Shown here: in pieces, positions 16,901 through 23,658 of the stretch
Layout of the letters: the number at the start of each line of letters is the position of its first letter
Position numbering within the stretch: the stretch's first letter is position 1
Source: Bryobacteraceae bacterium
Lineage (GTDB): Bacteria; Acidobacteriota; Terriglobia; Bryobacterales; Bryobacteraceae
Assembly (NCBI GenBank): GCA_041394945.1
Contig: JAWKHH010000005.1
Location: 744,001-808,000, forward strand
Reading direction: 5' to 3'
Length of the DNA stretch: 64,000 nt
Translations under genes and position numbers: made by a program
The notes under the pieces: model-generated
Databases searched by the model: none
What the model was told of the DNA's origin: nothing
Seen by the model: the letters and a program-made list of their open reading frames with translations, nothing else

Positions 16901-17107
16901 CGGCTTGCCCGGCACGATTGCGGCGCCGCTCTTGCGCGCCTCGGTGGCGCCCTCGCGCGTATCCAGCCGCAATCCGGCCATGCGAGTGTTCTTGTCTGGG
17001 CCGTGGCAGGCGAAGCAATTGTCGGAAAGAATCGGCCGGATGTCGCGCTGGAAGTCGGCCGCGCACACGGCGGACGCCGTCAGCAGGAGTAGCGGGATGG
17101 TCCTCAT
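13976..17107 (-). CDS. PSD1 cytochrome with DUF1549, LamG-like and DUF1553 domains
   Basis: 1043 residues. Signal peptide (MRTIPLLLLTASAVCAA), then a planctomycete-type cytochrome domain (PSD1) with haem motif CFACH in DFQRDIRPILSDNCFACHG. DUF1549 follows (FVLAALEDKGLAPAGEASRRTLIRRLALDLTGLPP, about residues 150-350) and includes a second CATCH. Residues ~430-620 look like a LamG/concanavalin-type carbohydrate-binding insert (GIELPNEGYVDSDRPFTVSMWF, QWHHVAVSYDG). The C-terminal ~350 residues are DUF1553 (NPLTARVTVNRMWQEVFGAGLV, SATYRQSA). Thought to take part in polysaccharide breakdown on the cell surface. TATAGT lies at 17128-17123 and a TGAGG element before the ATG. First gene of a tightly coupled run. 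Confidence 0.92.
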   Translation of the reverse strand: MRTIPLLLLTASAVCAADFQRDIRPILSDNCFACHGPDKNTRMAGLRLDTREGATEARKSGAAIVPGKPAESLMVQRIEHANAALRMPPTRSHKTLTEAQKKTLRDWISEGAPWREHWSFVAPKRPAPPAVKQDAWVRNPIDRFVLAALEDKGLAPAGEASRRTLIRRLALDLTGLPPAPADVEAFAADKSPEAYANVVERFMDSPRYGEHRARYWLDAARYADTHGIHVDNYREMWPYRDWVIAAFNRNMPFDRFTIEQLAGDLLPNRTLDQQIASGFHRCAPSTNEAGVILDEVEAIYAKDRVDTTSAVWLGLTVGCATCHDHKFDPISQRDFYSMTAFFRNTTQPIMDGNIPDTPPIVVVPDGADRARWSAIRAERDAITAKMAAAKPDEGFERWLASPARGAINTPLAGEKPLLGIGELTGKPSPGVTEKDSYHGPSVAFEEKSGIELPNEGYVDSDRPFTVSMWFLYPKRDETVTLASEMTDPPKPEKAAADEEEDENRPKPRGWSITVAGRRPGIDLLGDKGQGISLRAGPAEQIEAGQWHHVAVSYDGSRTEMGLSLYVNGRKVDAAGSSKLDSKLEGTIRAPGEPLLIGGRSRVLGGGAIADFRIYRRAITEEEARLVSLWPMIRRARAGGQPDGAHRSALHLYYRHAADPEYREWVARMKSLDAETLAIRRRGAITHVMQERSGAAMAHVLYRGMYDQPRDEVRPTTPSALPPMAASMPRNRLGLAQWLMDENNPLTARVTVNRMWQEVFGAGLVKTAEDFGSQGEAPTNQALLDWLAVEFRESGWDVKHMYRLMVTSATYRQSAAATPDKLEKDPQNVLLSRGPRFRLDGELIRDYALSAGGLLAPEIGGPSVKPYQPEGIWETVAMRGSNTRFYKQDAGEKLYRRSLYTFWKRSAPPPSMEIFNAPTREVCTVRRERTNTPLQALVTMNDVQFVEAARGLAARAMEAGGEFGARLDAMTELALARPFEGREREIAERAWRDYREHYRSHAEDAKRLVETGQSAPEAALETAELAAYTMLANQILNLDEALNK

Positions 17108-17169
17108 GTCTTGGCTACCTCAACTATATCGCCCGGCGAGGACGCAGCGGCCGCTCTTACGGCTTCCCG

Positions 17170-17931
17170 CTATCGCTTCTTGAGGTAAATATTCCGGAAC
17201 TCGATCTTCATCGGCGGACCCACGTGGATCTGAAACCCCAGCAGCCCGCCCGCCGTACGGTTCGCCGCGTCGTCGTCCACCGCCACCGCCATCACATGTC
17301 CGTTGATGATGTGCGTGAGCAAGTTCCCCACCGCAACCACCTGGAACTGGTTCCAGTCGTTCTGCTTGATGTGCGCTTTCAGTTCGTCGCTCGAACCGAG
17401 ACTCCCCACCACGCCCGGCGCCTTGCCGGTCTCTATCCGCGACATCTGCCCACGCATCGCCAGGAAGCCACGCCCGCGCTCTTCATAAAGCTGCCCCGTG
17501 TAGCGGTTGTCGAAGTCGATATCGGCCTGGTAACCCTTCAGCACCCATTGCCCCACGTCGGGCAACTCCACGCTCCGGTACTGCACGCCGCTGTTGGTCG
17601 AGTTCATTTTGAATTCGAGCTTCAGCTCGAAATCGCCCGGAGCTCCGCCGCGCCAGATCAGAAACGTGTTTAGCTTCAGCGGCTTTGCCGCCGTCGTCTC
17701 CCCGATCAACGATCCCCCCTCGGCGCGCCAGAAATCGGGATTGCCGTCCCAGCCCTTCAGCGTCCCGTCGAAAATCGATTCGAAACCCGTGTTGTCGTCG
17801 AACGCCAGCACCTCCGGCATCTTCGCCCGGAAGCCCTTCTTGCCCCCCTTCTTTGCCTCCTGGCCGGTAGCCGGCGAAAACAAAAGGGCGGCCGCGAAAA
17901 CGACCGGTGCGAGGGTCATCAGTTTGCGCAT
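17170..17931 (-). CDS. DUF1080 (3-keto-disaccharide hydrolase family) secreted protein
   Basis: 253 residues with a signal peptide (MRKLMTLAPVVFAAALLFSPATGQ). The rest is a single beta-jellyroll of the DUF1080 family: FESIFDGTLKGWDGNPDFWRAEGGSLIGE, TFLIWRGGAPGDFELKLEFKM, NSGVQYRS and a closing GGLLGFQIHVGPPMKIEFRNIYLK. Members of this family include 3-ketoglucosidases and are concanavalin-like. It sits just upstream of the PSD1/DUF1501/sulfatase run on the same strand, consistent with extracellular sugar metabolism. TATACT lies 14 bases before the ATG. Confidence 0.9.
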   Translation of the reverse strand: MRKLMTLAPVVFAAALLFSPATGQEAKKGGKKGFRAKMPEVLAFDDNTGFESIFDGTLKGWDGNPDFWRAEGGSLIGETTAAKPLKLNTFLIWRGGAPGDFELKLEFKMNSTNSGVQYRSVELPDVGQWVLKGYQADIDFDNRYTGQLYEERGRGFLAMRGQMSRIETGKAPGVVGSLGSSDELKAHIKQNDWNQFQVVAVGNLLTHIINGHVMAVAVDDDAANRTAGGLLGFQIHVGPPMKIEFRNIYLKKR

Positions 17932-17952
17932 ACGGGGTCTCGGCGCAGTATA

Positions 17953-18921
17953 TCAGACGCCGTTGAAACCCACCGATTGGACCTCTTCTTCGAGCGTCAG
18001 TCCGAACTCCGCGCGGACCCTCTCCTTCAACTCCTCGATCAGCGCCCGCGCGTCGAAAGCGCTTGCCTCAACCCCGTCCGGCGCGTCGTTGTAGAGAAGG
18101 TTCGCGTGGTAGCTCGCCACTTGAATCTCCCCACGACGCTCCCCCTTCGCGCCCACCCGCTCCAGGAACCACGCTGCCGGCACCTTGCCTTCGATCACCG
18201 CTGCCGGCGGCACCGCCCGCGCCGCCCGTTCGGGCAGGTTCGCCAGGAAGCAGTTTTTGAAGATGCTGCCCGCGCACCGCAGCGTCGGCGGGAACTTGGC
18301 GTCGCGGATCGAACGAATCTCCTCGGCCCGCGCCCGGATTGCAGCCTCATCCCCCTTTGGCGCGCGTAGCCTCGCCGAGACGACCGCCCATTGCTTGTTC
18401 CGCTTGAATGCGCTTTCCCGATACGCGAACTCACAAGCCGCGTTGCCCGCCCGCCGCACCGCGCCCAGGTCAACGAACCGCACCTCGGTGACGAACTCCA
18501 TCAGCGAATGCCCGTACGCGCCCGCGTTCCCATAGACTGCGCCGCCCACCCAGCCCGGAATTCGCTTCAGCGTATGCAGCCCATCCAACCCCTGCTCGAT
18601 CGAAAAATCCACCAGTGCTTCGAGCTCGGCCCCCGCCTCCACCGTGATCTCGTCCTCCTCGAGCCCGATCGCCGATCCGCGATAGCGCAGGATCGTGCCG
18701 TCGAAACCGGCATCGGAGACGATCAGATTCGAGCCGCCGCCGAGCACCATCCACGGCTCTCCGGAGGCCGCCGCCGCCGCGAGCGCCCGCCGAAATCCTT
18801 CCTCCGTCAGCGCGTCCACCAGCACGCGCGCCGGGCCGCCGAGTTCGAATCGTGTGTAGTTCCGGAGAGGGGCGTTTTCCACCGCCGTGACGCCGGGGAT
18901 GGCGTAGAATGGGCTTTCCAA
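17953..18921 (-). CDS. murB: UDP-N-acetylmuramate dehydrogenase
   Basis: 322 residues. MurB reduces UDP-GlcNAc-enolpyruvate to UDP-MurNAc in peptidoglycan precursor synthesis, using FAD and NADPH. FAD-binding motifs: NYTRFELGGPA, MVLGGGSNLIVSD and GWVGGAVYGNAGAYG. Active-site landmarks: YRESAFKRN, the proton-donor Ser in CAGSIFKNC, and the late Glu segment DGVEASAFDARALIEELKERV. The start appears to be a TTG at 18921, with TAGAAT exactly 6 bases upstream and no ribosome site. Divergent from the DUF2461 gene, with only 31 bases between them. Confidence 0.94.
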   Translation of the reverse strand: MESPFYAIPGVTAVENAPLRNYTRFELGGPARVLVDALTEEGFRRALAAAAASGEPWMVLGGGSNLIVSDAGFDGTILRYRGSAIGLEEDEITVEAGAELEALVDFSIEQGLDGLHTLKRIPGWVGGAVYGNAGAYGHSLMEFVTEVRFVDLGAVRRAGNAACEFAYRESAFKRNKQWAVVSARLRAPKGDEAAIRARAEEIRSIRDAKFPPTLRCAGSIFKNCFLANLPERAARAVPPAAVIEGKVPAAWFLERVGAKGERRGEIQVASYHANLLYNDAPDGVEASAFDARALIEELKERVRAEFGLTLEEEVQSVGFNGV

Positions 18922-18933
18922 AACTCGATTCTA
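18922..18933 (-). promoter_or_regulatory. -10-like TAGAAT, 6 bases before the murB TTG start
   Basis: TAGAAT (18933-18928 on the minus strand), a 6-base spacer, then TTG at 18921. In the same 31-base gap the divergent gene has a GGAGG ribosome site, so the two starts use different signals. Confidence 0.5.
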
Positions 18934-18952
18934 GCGTCTGGAGGTCTGCCCG

Positions 18953-19669
18953 ATGGCTTTCCGCGGATTCCCGCCTGAAATGGCGCCTTTCTTCCGGGAA
19001 TTGAAAAAGAACAACAACCGCGACTGGTTCCAGGAACGCAAGGAACTGTTCGAAACCAAGGTGCGCGCCCCGATGTTGGACTTCGTCGAATCGCTCAATG
19101 CCTGGTTCGCCGCCGAGGCGCCCGAGTTCGTCACCGAGCCCGCCAAGGCCGTCTACCGCATCTATCGCGACACTCGCTTCAGCAAGGACAAGACGCCGTA
19201 CAAGGATCACATCGCCGCCATCTTCCCCCACCGCACTCTCGGCAAGCACGAGGGTGGAGGCTTCTACGTCGGCATCACCGACACCGGCGTCGGTGTCGCC
19301 GGCGGCGTCTACGGTCCCACGCCGGAAGGCATCCTCACCCTCCGCAACCACTTCGCCTCTCATCACGCCGAGTTCGCGGTGCTCGCCTCGGCCAAAGGGC
19401 TCTCGAAACTCGTCGGATCGCTTCAGGGCGGCCAGTTGGCGCGCATGCCCAAAGGGTTCCCGGCGGACCACCCGGCCGGTGACCTGCTGCGGAGAAAGCA
19501 ATGGTACTGGTACGCCGAAATGCAGGATAACTTGGAGAAGCTGACCGCGTCGGCGAAGCTCACCACCGAGGTAACCAAGCGCTATGCGGCCATGTTGCCC
19601 GCCGTCCGGTGGATGAATGCGCCGCTCGTGGCGGGCGCCAGGAAGGCTTCGAAGAGAGTCTTGCTCTGA
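18953..19669 (+). CDS. DUF2461 family protein
   Basis: 238 residues of the DUF2461/TIGR02453 family, whose function is unknown. Landmarks: FRGFPPEMAPFFRELKKNNNRDWF at the N-terminus, YRIYRDTRFSKDKTPYKDHIAA in the middle and GGGFYVGITDTGVGVAGGVYGPTPE. No signal peptide or membrane segment, so probably cytoplasmic. GGAGG is well placed before the ATG. Followed at once by a strong hairpin. Confidence 0.9.
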   Translation: MAFRGFPPEMAPFFRELKKNNNRDWFQERKELFETKVRAPMLDFVESLNAWFAAEAPEFVTEPAKAVYRIYRDTRFSKDKTPYKDHIAAIFPHRTLGKHEGGGFYVGITDTGVGVAGGVYGPTPEGILTLRNHFASHHAEFAVLASAKGLSKLVGSLQGGQLARMPKGFPADHPAGDLLRRKQWYWYAEMQDNLEKLTASAKLTTEVTKRYAAMLPAVRWMNAPLVAGARKASKRVLL

Positions 19670-19696
19670 GCCGGCGATGTCCATCACATCGCCGGC
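19670..19696. terminator. strong hairpin after the DUF2461 gene
   Basis: GCCGGCGATGT, 5-base loop, ACATCGCCGGC: a perfect 11-bp stem starting directly after the stop codon. No T-run follows, so it may act with Rho or protect the 3' end. A second hairpin (CGGCAT, 6-base loop, ATGCCG) lies at about 19729-19746. The 150-base gap between these convergent genes holds nothing else I can see. Confidence 0.5.
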
Positions 19697-19820
19697 CCAA
19701 GCGATCGACGCCCGTTGGGCGGGAACGGCATCTCCGAATGCCGTAGCCGCCCTGGCAAAATGGGAATCGACCTCTAATTCATAGGCGGAAAATCCGCGCC
19801 GGCAGTGCCTCGCGCCGGTT

Positions 19821-21137
19821 TCAGAAATCCGCCGTCACGATCTCCCAGAAAATCCGCAGTCCTTTGTGGAATTCATCCACCGGAATCCGCTCCTCGTCGC
19901 TGTGCATCGTGCCCGCCGTCGCCAGATCCAACACCATCGGCGTGAGCCCGTACGCGAGCAGGCCCTTCTTCCGCAACTTCACCGAATCGGTCCCATGCGG
20001 AACCAGCATCGGCGTCACCGCGGCCCCTGGGTGGACCTTCCGGATCGCGCGGTCGATGGCGGCGAACAGCGGAGTCTCCGGATTGCTCACCCCCGGGTCG
20101 GCCGGCGTCGACACCAGCTCAATCGATACTTTCGCGTCGTTGATCGCCGCCTTCATTTCCGCGATGAACTCGGCCACGTTCACCCCCGGCAGCAGCCGGC
20201 AATCGAGCGTTGCTTCAGCCACCGACGGGATCACGTTCGCCTTCGGCGGGTCGCCCACCCCCGCCCGCAGCGTGGTCAGCGAGATCGTGTTCTTCTGGAT
20301 CGCGTTGGTGTACTTGTTCTCCGCCATCCGTCCGCCCGCCGCCTCCCGCATCCGGCCGACGAGCGCGGGAACCTGACCGCGTCCCTGAAACACGGTCGCC
20401 TTCTGCAGCGCACGCAGCAGCCGCTCGTTGGCGTTGTCGGCGATCGGCTGCGACCCGTGCGCCGCCGTCCCCACCGCCCGCAACTTCAGCCACGCCACCT
20501 GCTTCTCCCCCACCGAAATCCCGAACAGGAGCTTGCCCGGCGCCAGGATCTCACGCGACCCGAACCCGCCCTCGTCCAGCACATACGCCGCGTCGATCTC
20601 ATCGAAATGGTTCTCGATCATCCAATCGATGCCGTACGTGCCGTTGGTCTCCTCGTCCGCCGTCGTCAGCATCACGACGTCGCGCGACGGCGTCACCCCG
20701 TACTTCTTCAGTAGGATGAGCGACATCAGGTGCTGGATCGCGATGCCTTTCATATCCAGAGCGCCGCGCCCCCAAATGAACCCGTCTTTGATCTCGGCGC
20801 CGAAAGGATCCATGCGCCACATCGAACGGTCCACCGGGACAACGTCGAAATGGTTCAGCAGCAACAGCGGCTTCTTGGATCGGTCGCGCCCCGGGAGCCG
20901 CACCAGCAGATTCACCTTGCCGCTCTCATGGCTGCGGAAGAGCTTCGGTTCGAGCCCGTGCTTGCGCAACTCGCCTTCGAAGAACGCCGCCGCCGGACGC
21001 ACGTCCGCCGGCGGATTGATGCTCGGAATGCGGATGTAGCTTTGCAGCAGGTCGAGCGCGTAGGCCTCTTCGCGGGACCAGTCGGGCTCGGCCGCGGTCA
21101 CCGCGAGCGCCGCCGCCAGAAATAGGAACGCTCTCAT
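19821..21137 (-). CDS. secreted M20-family metallopeptidase
   Basis: 438 residues with a signal peptide (MRAFLFLAAALAVTAA). The M20 catalytic core is complete: LLLNHFDVVPVD (metal His and adjacent Asp), WGRGALDMKG (bridging Asp), TADEETNGTYG (catalytic and metal Glu), a dimerisation lid domain (AHGSQPIADN to VPSVAEATLDCRLLPG) and a C-terminal VPHGTDS segment. It resembles the Acy1/PM20D1 branch of carboxypeptidases and aminoacylases, acting on peptides or N-acyl amino acids outside the cytoplasm. TAAACT lies 8 bases before the ATG. Confidence 0.9.
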   Translation of the reverse strand: MRAFLFLAAALAVTAAEPDWSREEAYALDLLQSYIRIPSINPPADVRPAAAFFEGELRKHGLEPKLFRSHESGKVNLLVRLPGRDRSKKPLLLLNHFDVVPVDRSMWRMDPFGAEIKDGFIWGRGALDMKGIAIQHLMSLILLKKYGVTPSRDVVMLTTADEETNGTYGIDWMIENHFDEIDAAYVLDEGGFGSREILAPGKLLFGISVGEKQVAWLKLRAVGTAAHGSQPIADNANERLLRALQKATVFQGRGQVPALVGRMREAAGGRMAENKYTNAIQKNTISLTTLRAGVGDPPKANVIPSVAEATLDCRLLPGVNVAEFIAEMKAAINDAKVSIELVSTPADPGVSNPETPLFAAIDRAIRKVHPGAAVTPMLVPHGTDSVKLRKKGLLAYGLTPMVLDLATAGTMHSDEERIPVDEFHKGLRIFWEIVTADF

Positions 21138-21176
21138 TGGAAGCCAGTTTATCGCGGGAGACGCCGCGGCGGCCCT

Positions 21177-21526
21177 TCAGTCAGCGCAGCGACCGTCGGG
21201 GACGCCCGCCTGCCCGGCGCACTTCACAAACGTCCGGTCGAACGAGACGAAAGCGACGCCGTCCGGCCGGCTCATGAGGTGAACCGCATCGGCGAACTCC
21301 AGGCCCTCCGGGACGAGCGCCAGCGCCGCCGCGATTCCCGGGAGCGTCCTCCACTTCCACGGTAGGCAACCCGAGCAGTTTCCGGAACGCGCCGGCGATC
21401 GCGATCTCTCCGAAACCATGGAGGCTCGCAGCACCCGCGCCGTCTCGACAAGAACCGTCTTCGCGATCCCCAGAATATTCTTCGGCAGGATGATTGTCCC
21501 TTGCTCGAAAGCTTTGTCGTCTGCAT
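21177..21526 (-). pseudogene. decayed VapBC-type toxin-antitoxin locus
   Basis: A fused remnant that reads sensibly only by changing frame. It begins MQTTKLSSKGQ, the start of an AbrB/SpoVT-type antitoxin. One frame change then gives IILPKNILGIAKTVLVETARVLRAS, which passes into the PIN-toxin pattern. A second change gives GFGEIAIAGAFRKLLGLPTVEVEDAPG, and a third gives IAAALALVPEGLEFADAVHL followed by SFDRTF. The PIN acidic residues of the second half (E in VLVETARVLR, D in FADAVHL, D in SFDR) are recognisable. The antitoxin C-terminus and toxin N-terminus are missing, as if deleted between them. Non-functional. Confidence 0.7.
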
Positions 21527-21668
21527 CGGAAAGACTCCAGTAAGATTGGAGCGTAAGAAGGTCCGGACGATTCCCTCGAGCGCTCCCAAACGCTCCGGAG
21601 CCGACGAGAAAAGGTGGTCTGCTGCGGCGCCCCCGCGAACGGATCTGATACACTCTCCCGAGTCCTCT

Positions 21669-22910
21669 ATGAACCCCCGGAAGCTGTTCATTGCCAGTTG
21701 CATCGCACTCGTCACCACCTCGATGGTCTTCTCCATTCGTGGCGACATCCTCGACGCGCTGGGGGCCGATTTTCACCTCACCAAGGAACAAACCGGCCTT
21801 ATCCTCTCGCCCGCCTTCTGGGGCTTCACCCTCTCCATCATCATCGGCGGGTCCCTCGTCGACTTCTTCGGAATGCGCCGCCTCCTCCTGCTCTCCGCGG
21901 CCGGCTACGTCGTCGCCGTCCTCGGCATCCTCTTCGCCCCACGCCCCTCCGGACCCATCCAGTACGGCGATGCCGGCTTCGTCATGCTCTACGGCTGCAT
22001 GCTCACTCTCGGACTCTCGCAAGGGCTCGTCGAAGGCGTCATCAACCCCCTCGTCGCCACCATGTATCCCGAGGACAAAACCCACCGCATGAACCTCCTC
22101 CACGCCTGGTGGCCGGGCGGACTCATCATCGGCGGACTCGCCTCCTACGCCCTCACCAAAATCATGGGGCTCGACCTCCCCGGCGTCGCCGCTTCCCTCA
22201 CAACCCTCGGCTGGCAGGTAAAACTCGGCCTCATCCTCATCCCGGCCGTCATCTACGCCCTCATGGTTCGCAACGAGCGGTTCCCCGCCACCGAGCGCGT
22301 GGCCGCCGGCGTCTCCAACTCCGAGATGACCCGGGAACTCTTCCGCCCCCTGTTCATCCTCTGGTGGCTCTGCATGTGGATGACGGCCGGAACCGAACTC
22401 GGGCCCGATCAGTGGGTGGGCTCGGTGATGTCGAAGCTCGCCAACATGCAGGGGATCCTGATCCTCGTCTACACCGCCGGCATCATGTTCCTGCTTCGCT
22501 TCTTCGGCGGAGGCATCGCGCACAAGATGTCGCCGATGGCGCTGCTTACGGTTTCGGCCATACTGTCCGGACTCGGTCTGTTCGGCCTCAGCAACGTCTC
22601 CACCATCACCCAGGCTTTTCTGTGGGCCACCGTATTCGGCGTCGGCAAGACGTTCTTCTGGCCGTTCATGCTTGGCGTCACCTCGGAGCAGTTCCCCAAG
22701 GGCGGACCGCTCGCCCTTGCCGTGATGGGTGGCACGGGAAACCTGGCCGTCGCGTTCATCCTGCCTGTCATGGGCGGCTGGTACGATACCCACGGCGCCG
22801 CCGCGGCCTTCCGCTACGTCGCCATCCTTCCCGTGATTCTCACGTTCATTTTCGCCGCGCTCTTCTTCTACTACAGGTCCCGCGGCGGTTACAAAGCCGT
22901 GCGGATCTAG
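21669..22910 (+). CDS. MFS transporter
   Basis: 413 residues with about 12 hydrophobic segments, typical of the major facilitator superfamily. Starts MNPRKLFIASCIALVTTSMVFSIRGDILD. Landmarks include GFTLSIIIGGSLVDFFGMRRLLLLSA (the loop 2-3 region), GMSL-like LGLSQGLVEGVINPLVATMYPEDKTHRMNLLHAWWPGG in the middle of the first half, and LMVRNERFPATERV in the cytoplasmic loop. It most resembles sugar/nucleoside-type MFS carriers (FucP-like), but the substrate is not readable. An upstream in-frame extension to 21501 overlaps the toxin remnant and is rejected. Confidence 0.85.
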   Translation: MNPRKLFIASCIALVTTSMVFSIRGDILDALGADFHLTKEQTGLILSPAFWGFTLSIIIGGSLVDFFGMRRLLLLSAAGYVVAVLGILFAPRPSGPIQYGDAGFVMLYGCMLTLGLSQGLVEGVINPLVATMYPEDKTHRMNLLHAWWPGGLIIGGLASYALTKIMGLDLPGVAASLTTLGWQVKLGLILIPAVIYALMVRNERFPATERVAAGVSNSEMTRELFRPLFILWWLCMWMTAGTELGPDQWVGSVMSKLANMQGILILVYTAGIMFLLRFFGGGIAHKMSPMALLTVSAILSGLGLFGLSNVSTITQAFLWATVFGVGKTFFWPFMLGVTSEQFPKGGPLALAVMGGTGNLAVAFILPVMGGWYDTHGAAAAFRYVAILPVILTFIFAALFFYYRSRGGYKAVRI

Positions 22911-22965
22911 CCCTCCGGCTGGCGCTACACTGAGGATTCGGCCGCGCCCGGCCGATCCTTCCCCA

Positions 22966-23595
22966 ATGAGCGAAACCGCCGTCCCCGCCGCGCCCGTTTC
23001 CTACGGCTGGCGCATCCACCGCCGCCTTTACGACTGGGTGCTCCATTGGGCGCTCACGCCCCACGCCCTCATCGCGCTGTTTGCGCTCTCTTTCGCCGAG
23101 TCCAGCTTCTTCCCCGTTCCGCCGGACGTGCTGCTCATCGCGCTGGTGCTCGGCTCCACCCACCGATGGTTTCTCTTCGCGGGGATCTGCACGCTCGGCA
23201 GCGTCCTCGGCGGAATGGCCGGCTACGGCATCGGGATGTTTCTCATGGACACCGTCGGCGCGCGCGTCATCGATTTCTACCATGCCCAGGCCTATTACGA
23301 CAAGGTCTCGGAATGGTACCGCCAATACGATTTCTGGATCGTGTTCGCCGCCGCCTTCACGCCGATTCCATACAAGGTGTTCACCATCGCCTCCGGCGCG
23401 TTTCATATGAATTTGCTCGGTTTCGCGCTGGTTTCCGCTCTCGGCCGCGGCGCCCGCTTCTTCCTCGTCGCCGGCCTCCTGCGGCTGGTCGGCGAACCGA
23501 TGCGGCGTTTCATCGACAAGTATTTCGATTGGCTCGCCCTCGCCTTTGTCGTCCTCCTCGGTGGAGGCTTCGCGCTCATCAAATTCGCCCGGTAG
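22966..23595 (+). CDS. YqaA-like VTT/SNARE-associated membrane protein
   Basis: 209 residues with about five hydrophobic segments. FALSFAESSFFPVPPDVLLIALVLG and GSVLGGMAGYGIGMFLMDTVG are the VTT-domain core. AAAFTPIPYKVFTIASGAFHMNLLGFALVSALGRGARFF is the conserved YqaA motif. The family is thought to act in membrane lipid or envelope homeostasis. Lies upstream of the penicillin-binding protein on the same strand. Confidence 0.87.
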   Translation: MSETAVPAAPVSYGWRIHRRLYDWVLHWALTPHALIALFALSFAESSFFPVPPDVLLIALVLGSTHRWFLFAGICTLGSVLGGMAGYGIGMFLMDTVGARVIDFYHAQAYYDKVSEWYRQYDFWIVFAAAFTPIPYKVFTIASGAFHMNLLGFALVSALGRGARFFLVAGLLRLVGEPMRRFIDKYFDWLALAFVVLLGGGFALIKFAR

Positions 23596-23658
23596 GAAAG
23601 CTGGAAATTCCCACACCCCGAACGGGGAGTTCTGCATCCGTACCCGGCCCGGACGGGC

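Noticed and set aside
14711..17092. 793-residue plus-strand open frame
   Set aside because: Arg/His-rich mirror of the PSD1 gene with no motif.
21501..21668. N-terminal extension of the MFS transporter
   Set aside because: The extra 56 residues are hydrophilic, overlap the antitoxin remnant and precede a normal first membrane helix.
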